64,000 bases of DNA from Paraburkholderia kururiensis JCM 10599 = LMG 19447 (GCF_003986935.1 NZ_RJZE01000010.1:62001-126000); one strand, 5' to 3'. Shown: positions 1-8,543, numbered from the stretch's first letter. A program made the numbers and translations. Notes: generated by a model not told the origin, from the letters alone.

Positions 1-1270
1 GGCTGCCTCTCGCCTCGCCGTCGACGGGGGCAGGCACGTCGCCGGCACCCCGTTCGTCGCCGTCAGACGGACGCGCCGCGCGGCCTGCGGCACGCGCGCT
101 GCGGCCCGCCACCGGGTCCGCCTCGGTATGCGCCGCCGTGCTCGATGCGTGGTGTCGCGAGCCTGATGCGTGGCGGCCGTGCGCGCCATGCGTGCTGCTC
201 TCCAGTTCCGCCGACACTTCGGCCCGTGCACGCGGCAAGTATTGCGGGTAATGCTGGTTCACGAAGTCGAGCAGCCCTTCGCGCACGCGGCAGCGCAGGT
301 CCCAGTTCAGCCCCGAATCCTGCGAACTGACGAGAATACGCAACTGCATCGCGCGTTCGCTGGTGTCGGTCACCTGCAACACCTGCACACGCCGGTCCCA
401 CTCGGGCGCTTCGGCGACGATGCGCGCCAGTTCCTCGCGCAGCGGTGCGAGCGGCATGCGGTAGTCCAGCCAGAGATACACGGTGCCGATAATCTCCGCG
501 CTGCTGCGCGTCCAGTTCGTGAACGGGTTTTCGATAAACCACTGAAGCGGCACGATGAGCCGGCGCTGGTCCCAGAGCCGTACCGAAACGTAGGTGCCCG
601 TGATCTCTTCGATGCGGCCCCACTCGCCCTGAATGACCACCACGTCGTCGAGGCGAAGCGGTTGGGACAGTGCGATCTGCAAGCCCGCAATCAGGTTGCC
701 GAGCACCGGCCGCGCGGCGATACCGGCCACCAGACCCGCCACGCCGGCCGAGGCGAGCAGGCTCGCACCGATCTGCCGCACGTTCGGAAAGGTCATGAGC
801 GCCGCGCCTACGCCGACGATCACGATCACCACCATCACCGAGCGCGCCAGCACCCGCGCCTGGGTATGGATGCGCCGCGCCTGCAGGTTGTCCGCGGTAT
901 CGAGCGGATGCGCCTCGATGATCGCTTCGCCGATCGCGGCGGCCGAGCGCACGGAAAGCCAGGTCATCCCGCCGATCAGCGCGAACGCCGCGAGATCGCG
1001 CAGGCTGCCAATGAAATGGAGCGTGTCCGGCGCCTCCCACCAGACGATTTCGAGCATGAGAATCGCGACGACGAAGAGCGCCGGCTTGTCGATGTAGCGC
1101 AGAAAGACGCTGAGAATCGGATAAGGCCGCGCGATGCGGATAAGCACGCGGCCGCCCGCCCAGTGGACGCCGAAAGCGAACGCAAGCCCGATCGCGGTGA
1201 AGAGCAACGTTCCCGGCCACGCTTCCAGCGGTGCCGAGGCGATGCGTTCGAGATCGTCGATCGTGATCAT
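1..1270 (-). CDS. MscS-family mechanosensitive ion channel (C-terminus cut by window edge)
   Basis: Probable inner-membrane small-conductance mechanosensitive channel that releases solutes on hypo-osmotic shock. The frame opens at an ATG at 1270, preceded by a strong AAGGAGGAG ribosome site, and stays open to the left edge (423 codons visible, no stop). Hydrophobic segments lie near residues 20-38, 64-78, 92-108 and 143-160. The Gly/Ala-rich pore-lining helix (about 168-200, with GVAGLVAGIAARPVLGNL) is followed by the beta-domain signature LDDVVVIQGEWGRIEEI at 207-223. The last 80 or so visible residues are low-complexity and rich in His, Ala and charged residues, an added tail beyond the core. 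Family membership is clear from the pore helix plus beta domain; which MscS subfamily is not. It is transcribed towards the left edge, with four 12-bp repeats just upstream of its start. Confidence 0.9.
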   Translation of the reverse strand, partial: MITIDDLERIASAPLEAWPGTLLFTAIGLAFAFGVHWAGGRVLIRIARPYPILSVFLRYIDKPALFVVAILMLEIVWWEAPDTLHFIGSLRDLAAFALIGGMTWLSVRSAAAIGEAIIEAHPLDTADNLQARRIHTQARVLARSVMVVIVIVGVGAALMTFPNVRQIGASLLASAGVAGLVAGIAARPVLGNLIAGLQIALSQPLRLDDVVVIQGEWGRIEEITGTYVSVRLWDQRRLIVPLQWFIENPFTNWTRSSAEIIGTVYLWLDYRMPLAPLREELARIVAEAPEWDRRVQVLQVTDTSERAMQLRILVSSQDSGLNWDLRCRVREGLLDFVNQHYPQYLPRARAEVSAELESSTHGAHGRHASGSRHHASSTAAHTEADPVAGRSARAAGRAARPSDGDERGAGDVPAPVDGEARGS

Positions 1271-1324
1271 GAGCGGCCTTCTCCTCCTTCTCCCGGTAGC
1301 GGGAAGACGGGCGACTTATCAGGC

Positions 1325-1372
1325 AACCTGTGGGGCAACCTGTGGGGCAGCCTGCGGGGCAGCCTCCCGGGC
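1325..1372. repeat. 12-bp tandem repeat, four copies
   Basis: Four consecutive 12-base units begin at 1325, 1337, 1349 and 1361. The first two are identical (AACCTGTGGGGC); the third and fourth differ at two to three bases. They lie about 55-100 bases upstream of the MscS start, in the spacer to the Tai/Rap1a-like gene, so copy number could alter the 5' leader of the channel gene. Confidence 0.85.
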
Positions 1373-1534
1373 GACCTTTCACGCAAGCAGCCTTACGTCA
1401 CCCAGCGACGCCGCTCCCGCAATCTGCCGCGGCGCGCCCGCATGGCCGCCCTCAGCAACGCTGCCCGCCCGCGCAGTCCACCGCTGGCACAGCCCCAGGC
1501 CGGCAAGGGCGCCCCGTTACCCGGCGGCTCGCGG

Positions 1535-1903
1535 CTAGTTGCCGGTCTTGCAGGGAAAGGCCTTGCCGAGCCCCAGAGAAACCGCCGTGCTCGCGTTGTA
1601 GCCGGCCACGTTCGGATTGTCGGCAATGTACTTGCGTACCGCGTCCGTCAGTTGCGCGGAGCGCGCGTCCGGCGGCAGGCAGAAGTATTGACCCACGCGC
1701 GGGCCGGTGGTGCCGCCAATGGCGTCGATGGTATTGAACACGCCGTCTGCCGCGCCTTCGATGTAGGCAGCGCATGCGGCGCGCGACGCCACGTCCGTTT
1801 TCATGCAAAGGCGGTTGAGGTCGCTCGCCGTGAACGCGAAGGCGGCAACCGGCAAGACAAGCGCGCCGGCGCAAGCGCCGGCCCGGATCAGAACCCGCAG
1901 CAT
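1535..1903 (-). CDS. Rap1a/Tai-type immunity-like exported protein
   Basis: Small exported protein (122 aa) resembling the Rap1a/Tai family, whose characterised members are periplasmic immunity proteins for type VI secretion peptidoglycan amidases. An N-terminal signal peptide (residues 1-22, LVLPVAAFA then F) precedes a mature domain with the family pattern of two cysteines around an amphipathic helix (LCMKT...AACAAYIEGAADGVF) and a C-terminal cysteine in FPCKTGN. The ATG at 1903 is chosen because AAGGGAG precedes it at good spacing and it leads straight into the signal peptide; an in-frame start further upstream would add an unlikely Arg-rich extension. No effector or type VI gene is nearby, so an immunity role is inference; many members are orphan genes of unknown function. 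Confidence 0.7.
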   Translation of the reverse strand: MLRVLIRAGACAGALVLPVAAFAFTASDLNRLCMKTDVASRAACAAYIEGAADGVFNTIDAIGGTTGPRVGQYFCLPPDARSAQLTDAVRKYIADNPNVAGYNASTAVSLGLGKAFPCKTGN

Positions 1904-2070
1904 GATTCTCCCTTGATGCATACGTGTGGTCCGGCGCGGTCGCGCGCAGGATGCGCCCGGCCCCGCTGCCGGCCGAAAAAGAGGATGCAACGATCGCGCA
2001 AGAAAAGCGAGCAATGCAACGATGCGCCGCGTGGGCGGCCCTTCATTTCCGCGCGCGGCGCATCAATCCG

Positions 2071-2886
2071 CTATTTTGCACTGTTTTGCGGTGCCGACGC
2101 AGCCGCGGGCGCCTGCTGCTGCGTCTGGGCGATACGGGCGGTCAAGCCTTCCACCACGTCCGGCGCCTTGTAGTGCTTCGCGAAGTCGAGCGCCGTGAGA
2201 CCCAGCTGATTCTTCACGTTGAGATCCGCGCCGTTGTCGAGCAGTAGCTTGACTGTCGAAATGTGGTTGCCACGCGCGGCCATCATGAGCGGCGTGGTGC
2301 CGTTGGGCGAGCCCGCGTCGACATAGGCCGACTGGTCGAGCAGCAGCTTCACGACATCGTCGTGGCCGTTCGCCGCCGCGTAATGCAGCGGCGCCCAGCC
2401 CTTCTTGTTGACCTCGGCGCCCTTCGCAATCAAGAGCTTCACGAGGTCGAGGTCGCCGTTCAGCGCCGCGAGCATCATCGCGTTCTCGCCTGCCTTGTCT
2501 TGCGCCTCGATATTCGTCTTCGGATTCGCGACGAGCGCCGCGGCCACCTTGTTGGACTGCTCGCGCGCCGCCAGCACGAGGAGCGGGATGCCCTGGTCGT
2601 CGGTCAGGTTCGGGTCCATGCCGTTCGCGAGTTGCTTGTTGACTTCCTTCACGTCGTCGAACTTCACGGCCTTGATCATCGTGTCCGCAGGCGCTGCCTG
2701 CGCGGGCGCGGCCACCAGCGTGCCGGCGAACCCGGCGGCGAGCGCCAGAGACGCTACGCCGCGCCGCAGCAAAGCCGATACCGATGCAACACCGGCATGC
2801 CGGGACGATGCAGCCCGACGGTTCACCGAAGAACCGTCTGCCAGGAAACCTGCAATAGCGCGTGAAGGCCGAAGATCGAATTTCAT
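2071..2886 (-). CDS. exported ankyrin-repeat protein
   Basis: Protein of 271 aa with a long N-terminal region ending in a signal-type hydrophobic stretch (about residues 43-64, GVASLALAAGFAGTLVAAPAQA) and then four to five ankyrin repeats. Repeat cores are visible as GENAMMLAALNGDLDLVKLL, APLHYAAANGHDDVVKLLL and TPLMMAARGNHISTVKLLL, with a shorter repeat at TALDFAKHYKAPDVV. The tail is Gln/Ala-rich. Ankyrin repeats bind other proteins; periplasmic bacterial examples are linked to protection from peroxide or to cell-envelope partners, but nothing here fixes a function. It lies 81 bases after tatD in the same direction and has its own AT-rich upstream stretch and an AAGG ribosome site. The start could be the later Met or Val before the hydrophobic segment. 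Confidence 0.85.
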   Translation of the reverse strand: MKFDLRPSRAIAGFLADGSSVNRRAASSRHAGVASVSALLRRGVASLALAAGFAGTLVAAPAQAAPADTMIKAVKFDDVKEVNKQLANGMDPNLTDDQGIPLLVLAAREQSNKVAAALVANPKTNIEAQDKAGENAMMLAALNGDLDLVKLLIAKGAEVNKKGWAPLHYAAANGHDDVVKLLLDQSAYVDAGSPNGTTPLMMAARGNHISTVKLLLDNGADLNVKNQLGLTALDFAKHYKAPDVVEGLTARIAQTQQQAPAAASAPQNSAK

Positions 2887-2946
2887 GTTTTACCTTAAAT
2901 TATTTGTCTATCTTACTGATAATACTAAAATATTGCCCGCACACTC
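2887..2946 (-). promoter_or_regulatory. AT-rich promoter-like stretch before the ankyrin gene
   Basis: About 60 bases of unusually AT-rich sequence in an otherwise GC-rich window. On the minus strand it contains TATTTT, TATTAT and TAAGAT, any of which could serve as a -10 element, followed by AAGGTAAAAC immediately before the ATG. No good -35 can be assigned, so the exact promoter is unresolved. Confidence 0.4.
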
Positions 2947-2967
2947 GCCGCATGTCCCGCCGTGCCT

Positions 2968-3759
2968 TCAGACATCCTGTGGAGCAGGAATGCGGAACAG
3001 GCGGAAGAAGTTGCGCGTGGTGGCCTGGGCCACCACGGCGTCGGTGACGTCGCGTTGCTGGGCAATGAACCTTCCGACATAACTCACGTACGCAGGTTCA
3101 TTGGGCTTGCCGCGGTACGGCACAGGCGCGAGATACGGCGAATCGGTTTCGATCAGGAGGCGCTCGAGCGGCACGCGCCGCGCCACGTCCTGAACGTCGG
3201 TGGCGCTCTTGAACGTGACGATGCCTGAGAGCGAAATGTAGAAGTTCTGCGCCAGCGCGCGTTCGGCCACGGGCCAAGGCTCGGTGAAGCAGTGCATCAC
3301 GCCGCCGGGCCCGCTGGCGCGCTCCTCTTCCATGATGCGCAGCGTGTCGTCCGACGACGCCCGCGTGTGGACAATGAGCGGCTTGCCCGTGGCGTGCGCC
3401 GCGCGAATGTGGGTGCGAAAACGCTCGCGCTGCCATTCCATGTCCGCGATGGTGCGCTCGCCGAGGCGATAGTAATCGAGCCCGGTCTCGCCGATCGCCA
3501 CTACCTTCGGGTGCTGCGCCAGTTCGACGAGTTCGGCCACGGTGGGCTCCTTCGCGTCCTCGTGATCGGGATGCACGCCCACGGACGCGTAGACGTTCTC
3601 GTAGGTGCCCGCGATGTCGAGCACCGAGGGCAGCGTTTCCAGATCGACGGAAACGCACAACGCGTGGCTCACGTCATGCGAGCGCATGTTTTCGAGTACC
3701 TGCGGCAGGCGGTCGCCGAGTCCTTCGAAGTTGATGTGGCAATGCGAGTCGACAAACAT
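2968..3759 (-). CDS. TatD-family metal-dependent deoxyribonuclease
   Basis: Metal-dependent hydrolase of the TatD/YcfH family (263 aa, the usual length), cytoplasmic, with 3'-5' exonuclease or deoxyribonuclease activity in characterised members. The TIM-barrel metal ligands are all present: HxH at His6/His8 in DSHCHIN, Glu91 in GETGLDYY, His131 in IVHTR, His156 in MHCF and Asp206 in ETDSPYL. In many proteobacteria this gene follows holB directly; here a GNAT gene sits between them. It is 81 bases upstream of the ankyrin gene and probably cotranscribed with it. Confidence 0.93.
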   Translation of the reverse strand: MFVDSHCHINFEGLGDRLPQVLENMRSHDVSHALCVSVDLETLPSVLDIAGTYENVYASVGVHPDHEDAKEPTVAELVELAQHPKVVAIGETGLDYYRLGERTIADMEWQRERFRTHIRAAHATGKPLIVHTRASSDDTLRIMEEERASGPGGVMHCFTEPWPVAERALAQNFYISLSGIVTFKSATDVQDVARRVPLERLLIETDSPYLAPVPYRGKPNEPAYVSYVGRFIAQQRDVTDAVVAQATTRNFFRLFRIPAPQDV

Positions 3760-3843
3760 GGGGAAATCCTGCGCGGGTCGGTTGTGGTGGGTTATGAATG
3801 ACGGTTGCGGGTTTGACCGGCAAGTGTGCCGGACGTGCGGATA

Positions 3844-3879
3844 GCTTGCGTCCGCGTTTGCGGCCGGGTTTGCGTCCGG
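3844..3879. repeat. 12-bp tandem repeat, three copies
   Basis: Three adjacent 12-base units (GCTTGCGTCCGC and two variants starting GTTTGCG) at 3844, 3856 and 3868, in the spacer between the GNAT stop and the tatD start. Confidence 0.75.
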
Positions 3880-3951
3880 TAACCGGCAACGCGCGAGGCG
3901 CCAGCCTCAGCGACCGTTACGCGGCATCAGCGCGACGGGATCGACCGGCTA

Positions 3952-4458
3952 TCACCCCTCGGCATCGACCCGCTTGCCGAGAATCACGAGATCGCGCTCC
4001 ACGCCGTCGAGCACCGCGACGCGCGGCAGCGTGCCCCAGGTCTCGAAGCCGTAGCCGCGAAAGAGCCGCAGGCTCGGCTCATTGTGGCCGAAGATGAAAC
4101 CCAGCACCGAGTGAATGCCGAGCGCAGGCGCCGCCTGAAGGGCTGCGGCGAGCAATTGCCGGCCGAGGCCTTTGCCGCGCACGGCCTCGTCCAGATAGAT
4201 GCTGACCTCCGACGTATACCGGTAAGCCGGGCGGCCATAGAAGTCCGAGAAGCTGAGCCACGCGACCACGCGGCCGGCCTCCTCCACGACCCACAGCGGT
4301 CGCGTGGCAGGCCCGTGCGCATGGAACCACGGCACCCGGCTGTCTACGCTGACCGGCTCCAGATCCGCCGTGACCTGGCGGGAAGCGACCGTGGAGTTGT
4401 AAATGGCGACAATGGCGGGCAGATCGTCGAGCGTGGCATCGCGATACGAAAGGGTCAT
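3952..4458 (-). CDS. GNAT family N-acetyltransferase (phosphinothricin acetyltransferase-like)
   Basis: Acetyl-CoA-dependent N-acetyltransferase (168 aa) of the Pat/YncA branch, whose members acetylate phosphinothricin, methionine sulfoximine or related amino acids. It opens with the family-typical MTLSYRDATLDDLPAIVAIYN. It contains the conserved YTSEVSIYL strand followed by the acetyl-CoA loop VRGKGLGRQLL (R/Q-x-x-G-x-G/A), then FIFGHNEPSLRLF and the GYGFETWG segment. The start at 4458 is chosen by homology of the N-terminus; the ribosome site is weak, and an in-frame start at 4542 would add 28 residues unlike the family. It interrupts the usual holB-tatD adjacency. The substrate cannot be read from sequence. 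Confidence 0.9.
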   Translation of the reverse strand: MTLSYRDATLDDLPAIVAIYNSTVASRQVTADLEPVSVDSRVPWFHAHGPATRPLWVVEEAGRVVAWLSFSDFYGRPAYRYTSEVSIYLDEAVRGKGLGRQLLAAALQAAPALGIHSVLGFIFGHNEPSLRLFRGYGFETWGTLPRVAVLDGVERDLVILGKRVDAEG

Positions 4459-4576
4459 GGCAAGTATCCGGCTAGGCTTACAGAGGATTTCGGGAAGGCA
4501 AGGCGCCGGCAACGGCAACGGGGCAACGCGACGGTGGCGCAATGACGCCGCAATGTCGACTTGACCGCGCCCGCCG

Positions 4577-5617
4577 TCAGCCGAACAGCTCCCGATAACC
4601 CAGAAACAGTTCCTCGAATACCAGACGCGCGTTGAGCGGATGGTTCTCTACCCTGCGCTGACGCGTCACGGTTCTCTGGAAACGCGCGAACGCGTCCGTG
4701 TTCATCTCGCCGGCGCAACGCGCGAGCGCCGATGACGCCTGTGGAAAGTAACGCGGCCGGCCCGCCGTGCGCTGCGCCAGAAGATCGTAGAGCCAGCGCT
4801 GGAGCCAGCCGATCACGAGCGGCACGGGCAGTTTCTGCAGCGTCTCGCCGCAGGCGAACGCGTCGCAGCGTGCCCCGGCGGCGAGCTGGGCCAGCGTCCA
4901 GTCGCGCAGCGTGCGGTTTTCGTCGTGCGCAAGCGCGCGCGCGGCGAGCGGCGCACCGCCTGCTTCGGCGAGCAGCGCTTCGGCATCATCGGCGCCTTGC
5001 GCCTTGAGCCAGGCGGTGGCGTCTTGCGCCGAGGGCGTGCCCATGGGCCACTGGCGGCAGCGGCTCACGATGGTGGGCAGCAACCGGTCGATACGCGCCG
5101 ACACCACCAGGAACACGACGCCCGCCGGCGGCTCCTCGAGCGTCTTGAGCAGCGCGTTGGCCGCCGCGACGTTGAGTGCCTCGGCTGGATAGAGCACGAC
5201 CACGCGCATGCCGCCCCGGTGCGAGCCGATGCCGCTGAAGTCCAGTAGTGCACGGACCTGCTCGATCTTGATTTCCTTGCTCAGCGTGCGGGTCTTCTTG
5301 CCGCTGCCGTCGTCGGCGTCGTCCTTTTCGGGCTTGCCTTCGTCTGCGGCGGTGGCGCCCAGTTCAGCGGCTAGCGCTTCGGGCACCACGATCCGGTAGT
5401 CCGGGTGATTGCCCTGTTCAAACCAGTTGCAGGCGGCACAGGCGCCGCACGGCTCACCGTTGGCCTGAGGCGCCTCGCAGAGCAGCCCCTTGGCGAGATG
5501 CCGGGCAAAGTCGAGCTTGCCGATGCCGGCCTGCCCATGCAGCAGCAGCGCATGCGGCCAGTGCGCACGGAGTTGCTGAAGGCGATTCCAGTCGTCGGCC
5601 TGCCACGGATAGATCAT
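4577..5617 (-). CDS. holB: DNA polymerase III subunit delta'
   Basis: Delta' subunit of the clamp-loader complex (346 aa), which helps load the beta sliding clamp at replication forks. Residues 28-35 carry a degenerate P-loop (GQAGIGKL), followed by the zinc module Cys47-x9-Cys57-x2-Cys60-x2-Cys63 typical of the delta'/gamma/tau family. The AAA segments IGSHRGGMRVVVLYPAEALN and ANALLKTLEEPP follow, and a C-terminal domain completes the protein. A charged, Asp/Lys-rich insertion (about residues 95-118) separates the zinc module from the rest of the ATPase domain. It follows mltG and tmk in the same direction, as in E. coli, with a 97-base AT-rich gap after tmk that may contain a promoter. Confidence 0.95.
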   Translation of the reverse strand: MIYPWQADDWNRLQQLRAHWPHALLLHGQAGIGKLDFARHLAKGLLCEAPQANGEPCGACAACNWFEQGNHPDYRIVVPEALAAELGATAADEGKPEKDDADDGSGKKTRTLSKEIKIEQVRALLDFSGIGSHRGGMRVVVLYPAEALNVAAANALLKTLEEPPAGVVFLVVSARIDRLLPTIVSRCRQWPMGTPSAQDATAWLKAQGADDAEALLAEAGGAPLAARALAHDENRTLRDWTLAQLAAGARCDAFACGETLQKLPVPLVIGWLQRWLYDLLAQRTAGRPRYFPQASSALARCAGEMNTDAFARFQRTVTRQRRVENHPLNARLVFEELFLGYRELFG

Positions 5618-5662
5618 CTTTTCTATTTTAAATCAATCGATTACGATAAATTATTCGCGCGA
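5618..5662 (-). promoter_or_regulatory. AT-rich stretch before holB
   Basis: A 45-base AT-rich island directly upstream of the holB ATG. On the minus strand it holds TTTATC and TAAAAT at about 15 bases spacing, suggestive of but not matching a standard sigma-70 promoter. No clear Shine-Dalgarno sequence precedes holB. Confidence 0.3.
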
Positions 5663-5714
5663 TGCATGAGATTATTTCCGGCCTTCGCGCCTGCAACGCA
5701 TGGCATTGCCGGTC

Positions 5715-6335
5715 TCACAGCGCCGTCACGATCTCATCCAACTGCCGGCGAATCTCTTCGATGCTCTGCGTCGAGTCGACAATCGCAAAACGATACGGCG
5801 CCTCTTCGGCGCGACGCAGATACTCGGCCCGCGTGCGCGTGAAAAAGGCGTCGGACTCGCTTTCGAAACGGTCCGGTTCGCGCGCCGCGCCGCGCCGGGC
5901 GCTGGCGGTTTCCGGCGGCACGTCGAAAAGCACCGTGAGATCCGGCTGGAAGCCGCCCTGCACCCAGCGCTCCAGCGCTTCGAGCTTGTCGCGCGGCAGT
6001 CCGCGGCCGCCGCCCTGGTAGGCGAAGGTGGCGTCGGTGAAGCGGTCCGAGAGCACCCAGTCGCCGCGCGCGAGCGCCGGCTCGATCACCTGGGCGAGGT
6101 GCTCGCGACGCGCGGCGAACATCAGCAGCGCCTCCGTTTCGAGGTCCATGGATTCGTGCAGCAGGATATTGCGCAGCGCTTCGCCAAGCGGCGTGCCGCC
6201 CGGCTCGCGCGTCATCACCACGGCGTGCCCGGTGGGGCCGACCTTGTGTTCGAGGCGCTCGCGCAGCCACGCGAGATGGGTGGTCTTGCCCGCGCCGTCT
6301 ATGCCCTCGAGCGTAATGAATTTGCCGCGCGCCAT
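5715..6335 (-). CDS. tmk: thymidylate kinase
   Basis: Phosphorylates dTMP to dTDP, the last specific step of dTTP synthesis; cytoplasmic. At 206 aa it has the standard length. The P-loop [11 protein letters not shown] lies at residues 10-20, the DRx motif is in [19 protein letters not shown], and the lid region is Arg-rich ([14 protein letters not shown]). Its ATG at 6335 directly abuts the mltG stop codon at 6336-6338, with no spacer, which implies translational coupling in the mltG-tmk-holB order. Confidence 0.96.
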   Translation of the reverse strand: MARGKFITLEGIDGAGKTTHLAWLRERLEHKVGPTGHAVVMTREPGGTPLGEALRNILLHESMDLETEALLMFAARREHLAQVIEPALARGDWVLSDRFTDATFAYQGGGRGLPRDKLEALERWVQGGFQPDLTVLFDVPPETASARRGAAREPDRFESESDAFFTRTRAEYLRRAEEAPYRFAIVDSTQSIEEIRRQLDEIVTAL

Positions 6336-7352
6336 TTATTGCCCTCGGATGTACTTGTCGACGGCCTTGTTGTGATCGCCGAGCGTGTCAGAAAAGATGC
6401 TGGTGCCGTCGCCGCGCGACACGAAATAGAGCGCCGCGCTGGGTGCCGGATTCACGGCCGCCTGCAGCGACGCGACCGACGGCAGCGAAATGGGCGTCGG
6501 CGGCAGCCCCATCCGCGTGTAGGTATTGTAGGGAGTGTCCGTCTGCAGGTCGCGCCGATGGATTCGCCCCGTATAGCTCGCGCCCATTCCGTAGATCACG
6601 GTGGGGTCGGTCTGCAGCGGCATGCCCGCGCGCAGCCGGTTCGCGAAGACGGCGGCCACGAGCGGCCGGTCCGCGGGCTTGCCGGTCTCCTTCTCGATGA
6701 TCGATGCCATGGTCAGCGCCTCGTACGGCGTGCGGAACGGCAAGCCCGGCGCGCGGCCGGCCCACGCTTCGGCGAGGCGCTGCTGCATCAGGCGGTAGGC
6801 GCGGCGGTACACGTCCAGGTCGCTCGTGCCCTTGTCGAACAGATACGTATCCGGAAAGAACAGCCCTTCGGCGTTGCCGAGGGGCGGCGCATCGGCAGCG
6901 CCGAGGGCTTTCAGCAACTCGGCGTCGCTCATGCCGGCCGTCTGGTGCGTGAGCGCGGTATTGGCGTCGATCTCCGCGCGCATGTGCCTGAACGTCCACC
7001 CTTCGATGATGGTCGCCGCGAACTCGTTCACGTCGCCGCGCGCGAGCTTTTGCAGCACCTGCCACGGCGTGACGCCCGCCTTGAACTCGTAATTGCCCGC
7101 CTTGACCTGGCTTTGCAGGCCCACCACGCGCGTCATGGCGACGAACAGCTCCGGCTGCACCGGTACGCCGCCGCGCACGAGCTGCGCGGTCACGCTGCGC
7201 AACGTGCTGTGCGGAGCGATGGAGACGTCGAGTTGGGAAGCGGCAAGCTTGACGGGGCTCGTCGCCCAATACCAGACGCCGCCCGCCAGAGCGGCAACCG
7301 CCAGGACGACGAGCGCCGTGCCGGCGGCGAGACATTTCTTCAGCAGGGACAT
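6336..7352 (-). CDS. mltG: endolytic transglycosylase MltG
   Basis: Inner-membrane lytic transglycosylase (338 aa, YceG fold) that cleaves nascent peptidoglycan strands and is thought to terminate glycan polymerisation. A single N-terminal membrane anchor spans residues 12-30 (TALVVLAVAALAGGVWYW). The catalytic glutamate is Glu220 in MASIIEKETG, followed by the conserved VFANRLRAGMPLQTDPTVIYG segment. It is the first gene of the mltG-tmk-holB run and is divergent from ygfZ across a 78-base gap. Confidence 0.96.
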   Translation of the reverse strand: MSLLKKCLAAGTALVVLAVAALAGGVWYWATSPVKLAASQLDVSIAPHSTLRSVTAQLVRGGVPVQPELFVAMTRVVGLQSQVKAGNYEFKAGVTPWQVLQKLARGDVNEFAATIIEGWTFRHMRAEIDANTALTHQTAGMSDAELLKALGAADAPPLGNAEGLFFPDTYLFDKGTSDLDVYRRAYRLMQQRLAEAWAGRAPGLPFRTPYEALTMASIIEKETGKPADRPLVAAVFANRLRAGMPLQTDPTVIYGMGASYTGRIHRRDLQTDTPYNTYTRMGLPPTPISLPSVASLQAAVNPAPSAALYFVSRGDGTSIFSDTLGDHNKAVDKYIRGQ

Positions 7353-7430
7353 GCGAAACAGGGCTCAGATGGACCCCATATAATACTTGCTTGCCCTCGC
7401 TCAAGTCAGGATTGACTCAATCCCGTTTCC
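7353..7430. promoter_or_regulatory. divergent promoter region between mltG and ygfZ
   Basis: This 78-base gap contains TATAAT on the plus strand at 7379-7384, a perfect -10 hexamer placing an ygfZ start about 40 bases before its ATG. On the minus strand the same bases read TATTAT and could serve mltG. No strong -35 matches either. Confidence 0.45.
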
Positions 7431-8498
7431 ATGAACTCACCGCTCGCTCCCGCTCCGGCCACGGCGGCCGTCACCACCGCCGCTGCTCCCCTTGAACGCC
7501 CCGCTGCCGGCGACTTCGACGCCGTGCTGGAACGCGGCGCCTGGATGCGTCTCACGCAGTTCGGCGCCATCGACGCCACGGGCGACGACGCCGCCAACTT
7601 CCTGCACAGTCAGCTCACCAACGACATCCAGCACCTCGACGCCGCAAACGCGCGCCTTGCGGGCTACTGCTCGCCGAAGGGCCGGCTGCTCGCGTCGTTC
7701 CTCACCTGGCGCACGGGCGAGACGATCCGGCTGCTGGTGTCGAAGGACGTGCAGCCGGCGGTGCAAAAGCGCCTCTCGATGTTCATCCTGCGCGCCAAGG
7801 CCAGGCTCGCGGACGCAAGCGATGCGATCGCCGTGGTGGGCCTCGCCGGCGACGTGCGCGGTGCGCTTTCGCGCGTGTTCGACGCGCTGCCCGACGGCGT
7901 GCACGTGAAGGTGGACGGCGCGGCGGGGTCGCTCATCCGCGTACCGGACGCCGCGGGGCGCCTGCGTTATCTGTGGGTCGGGCCGAAGGCCGAGGTCGAA
8001 GCGCGGCTTGGGACGCTCTCCGAACTCGCGCAGGTGTCGCCCGCGGTGTGGGACTGGCTCGACATTCGCGCGGGTGAAGCGCGCATCACGCAGCCCGTCG
8101 TCGAGCAGTTCGTGCCGCAGATGATCAATTACGACGTGCTGGGCGGCGTCAATTTCCGTAAAGGCTGCTACCCCGGCCAGGAAGTGGTGGCGCGCAGCCA
8201 GTATCGCGGCACGATCAAGCGGCGCACGGCGCTCGCGCGAATCGGCGCCGAGGCCGACGCGGCCGCCGGGGCTGCAGCCGGCGCTCTTCATGCCGGCGCC
8301 GAATTGTTCCATTCGGACGATCCCGGCCAGCCGTGCGGGATGGTGGTCAACGCCGCGGCCGCGCCCGCCGGCGTGTACGACGTGCTCGCCGAAATCAAGC
8401 TCGCCGCGCTCGAATCCGGCTCCGTGCACCTGGGCGCCGCAGACGGCCCGGCGCTCGCGTTCGAGCCGCTGCCCTATTCGCTGCCGGTCGAGGCTTGA
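7431..8498 (+). CDS. ygfZ: folate-binding protein YgfZ (Fe-S cluster repair / tRNA modification)
   Basis: Tetrahydrofolate-dependent protein of the GcvT/YgfZ family (355 aa) that supports Fe-S enzymes such as the tRNA methylthiotransferase MiaB and protects them under oxidative stress. The diagnostic motif KGCYPGQE is at residues 244-251 with its essential cysteine at 246. The N-terminal half carries the family signatures FLHSQLTNDI and AGYCSPKGRLLA. The first 20-25 residues are a Pro/Ala-rich extension; a later start cannot be ruled out. It is followed after 45 bases by the NRDE gene, probably as an operon. Confidence 0.94.
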   Translation: MNSPLAPAPATAAVTTAAAPLERPAAGDFDAVLERGAWMRLTQFGAIDATGDDAANFLHSQLTNDIQHLDAANARLAGYCSPKGRLLASFLTWRTGETIRLLVSKDVQPAVQKRLSMFILRAKARLADASDAIAVVGLAGDVRGALSRVFDALPDGVHVKVDGAAGSLIRVPDAAGRLRYLWVGPKAEVEARLGTLSELAQVSPAVWDWLDIRAGEARITQPVVEQFVPQMINYDVLGGVNFRKGCYPGQEVVARSQYRGTIKRRTALARIGAEADAAAGAAAGALHAGAELFHSDDPGQPCGMVVNAAAAPAGVYDVLAEIKLAALESGSVHLGAADGPALAFEPLPYSLPVEA

Positions 8499-8543
8499 CG
8501 CGGTGACGGCCGGCAGTCTTCACGGCGTGGCCGGTGCGACGCC

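Noticed and set aside
170..2173. A 667-codon plus-strand open frame
   Set aside because: It runs across three minus-strand genes with clear domains and ribosome sites; its product is Arg/His-rich and resembles no family.
5700..7415. A 571-codon plus-strand open frame opposite tmk and mltG
   Set aside because: Shadow of two well-conserved minus-strand genes; no recognisable motifs.
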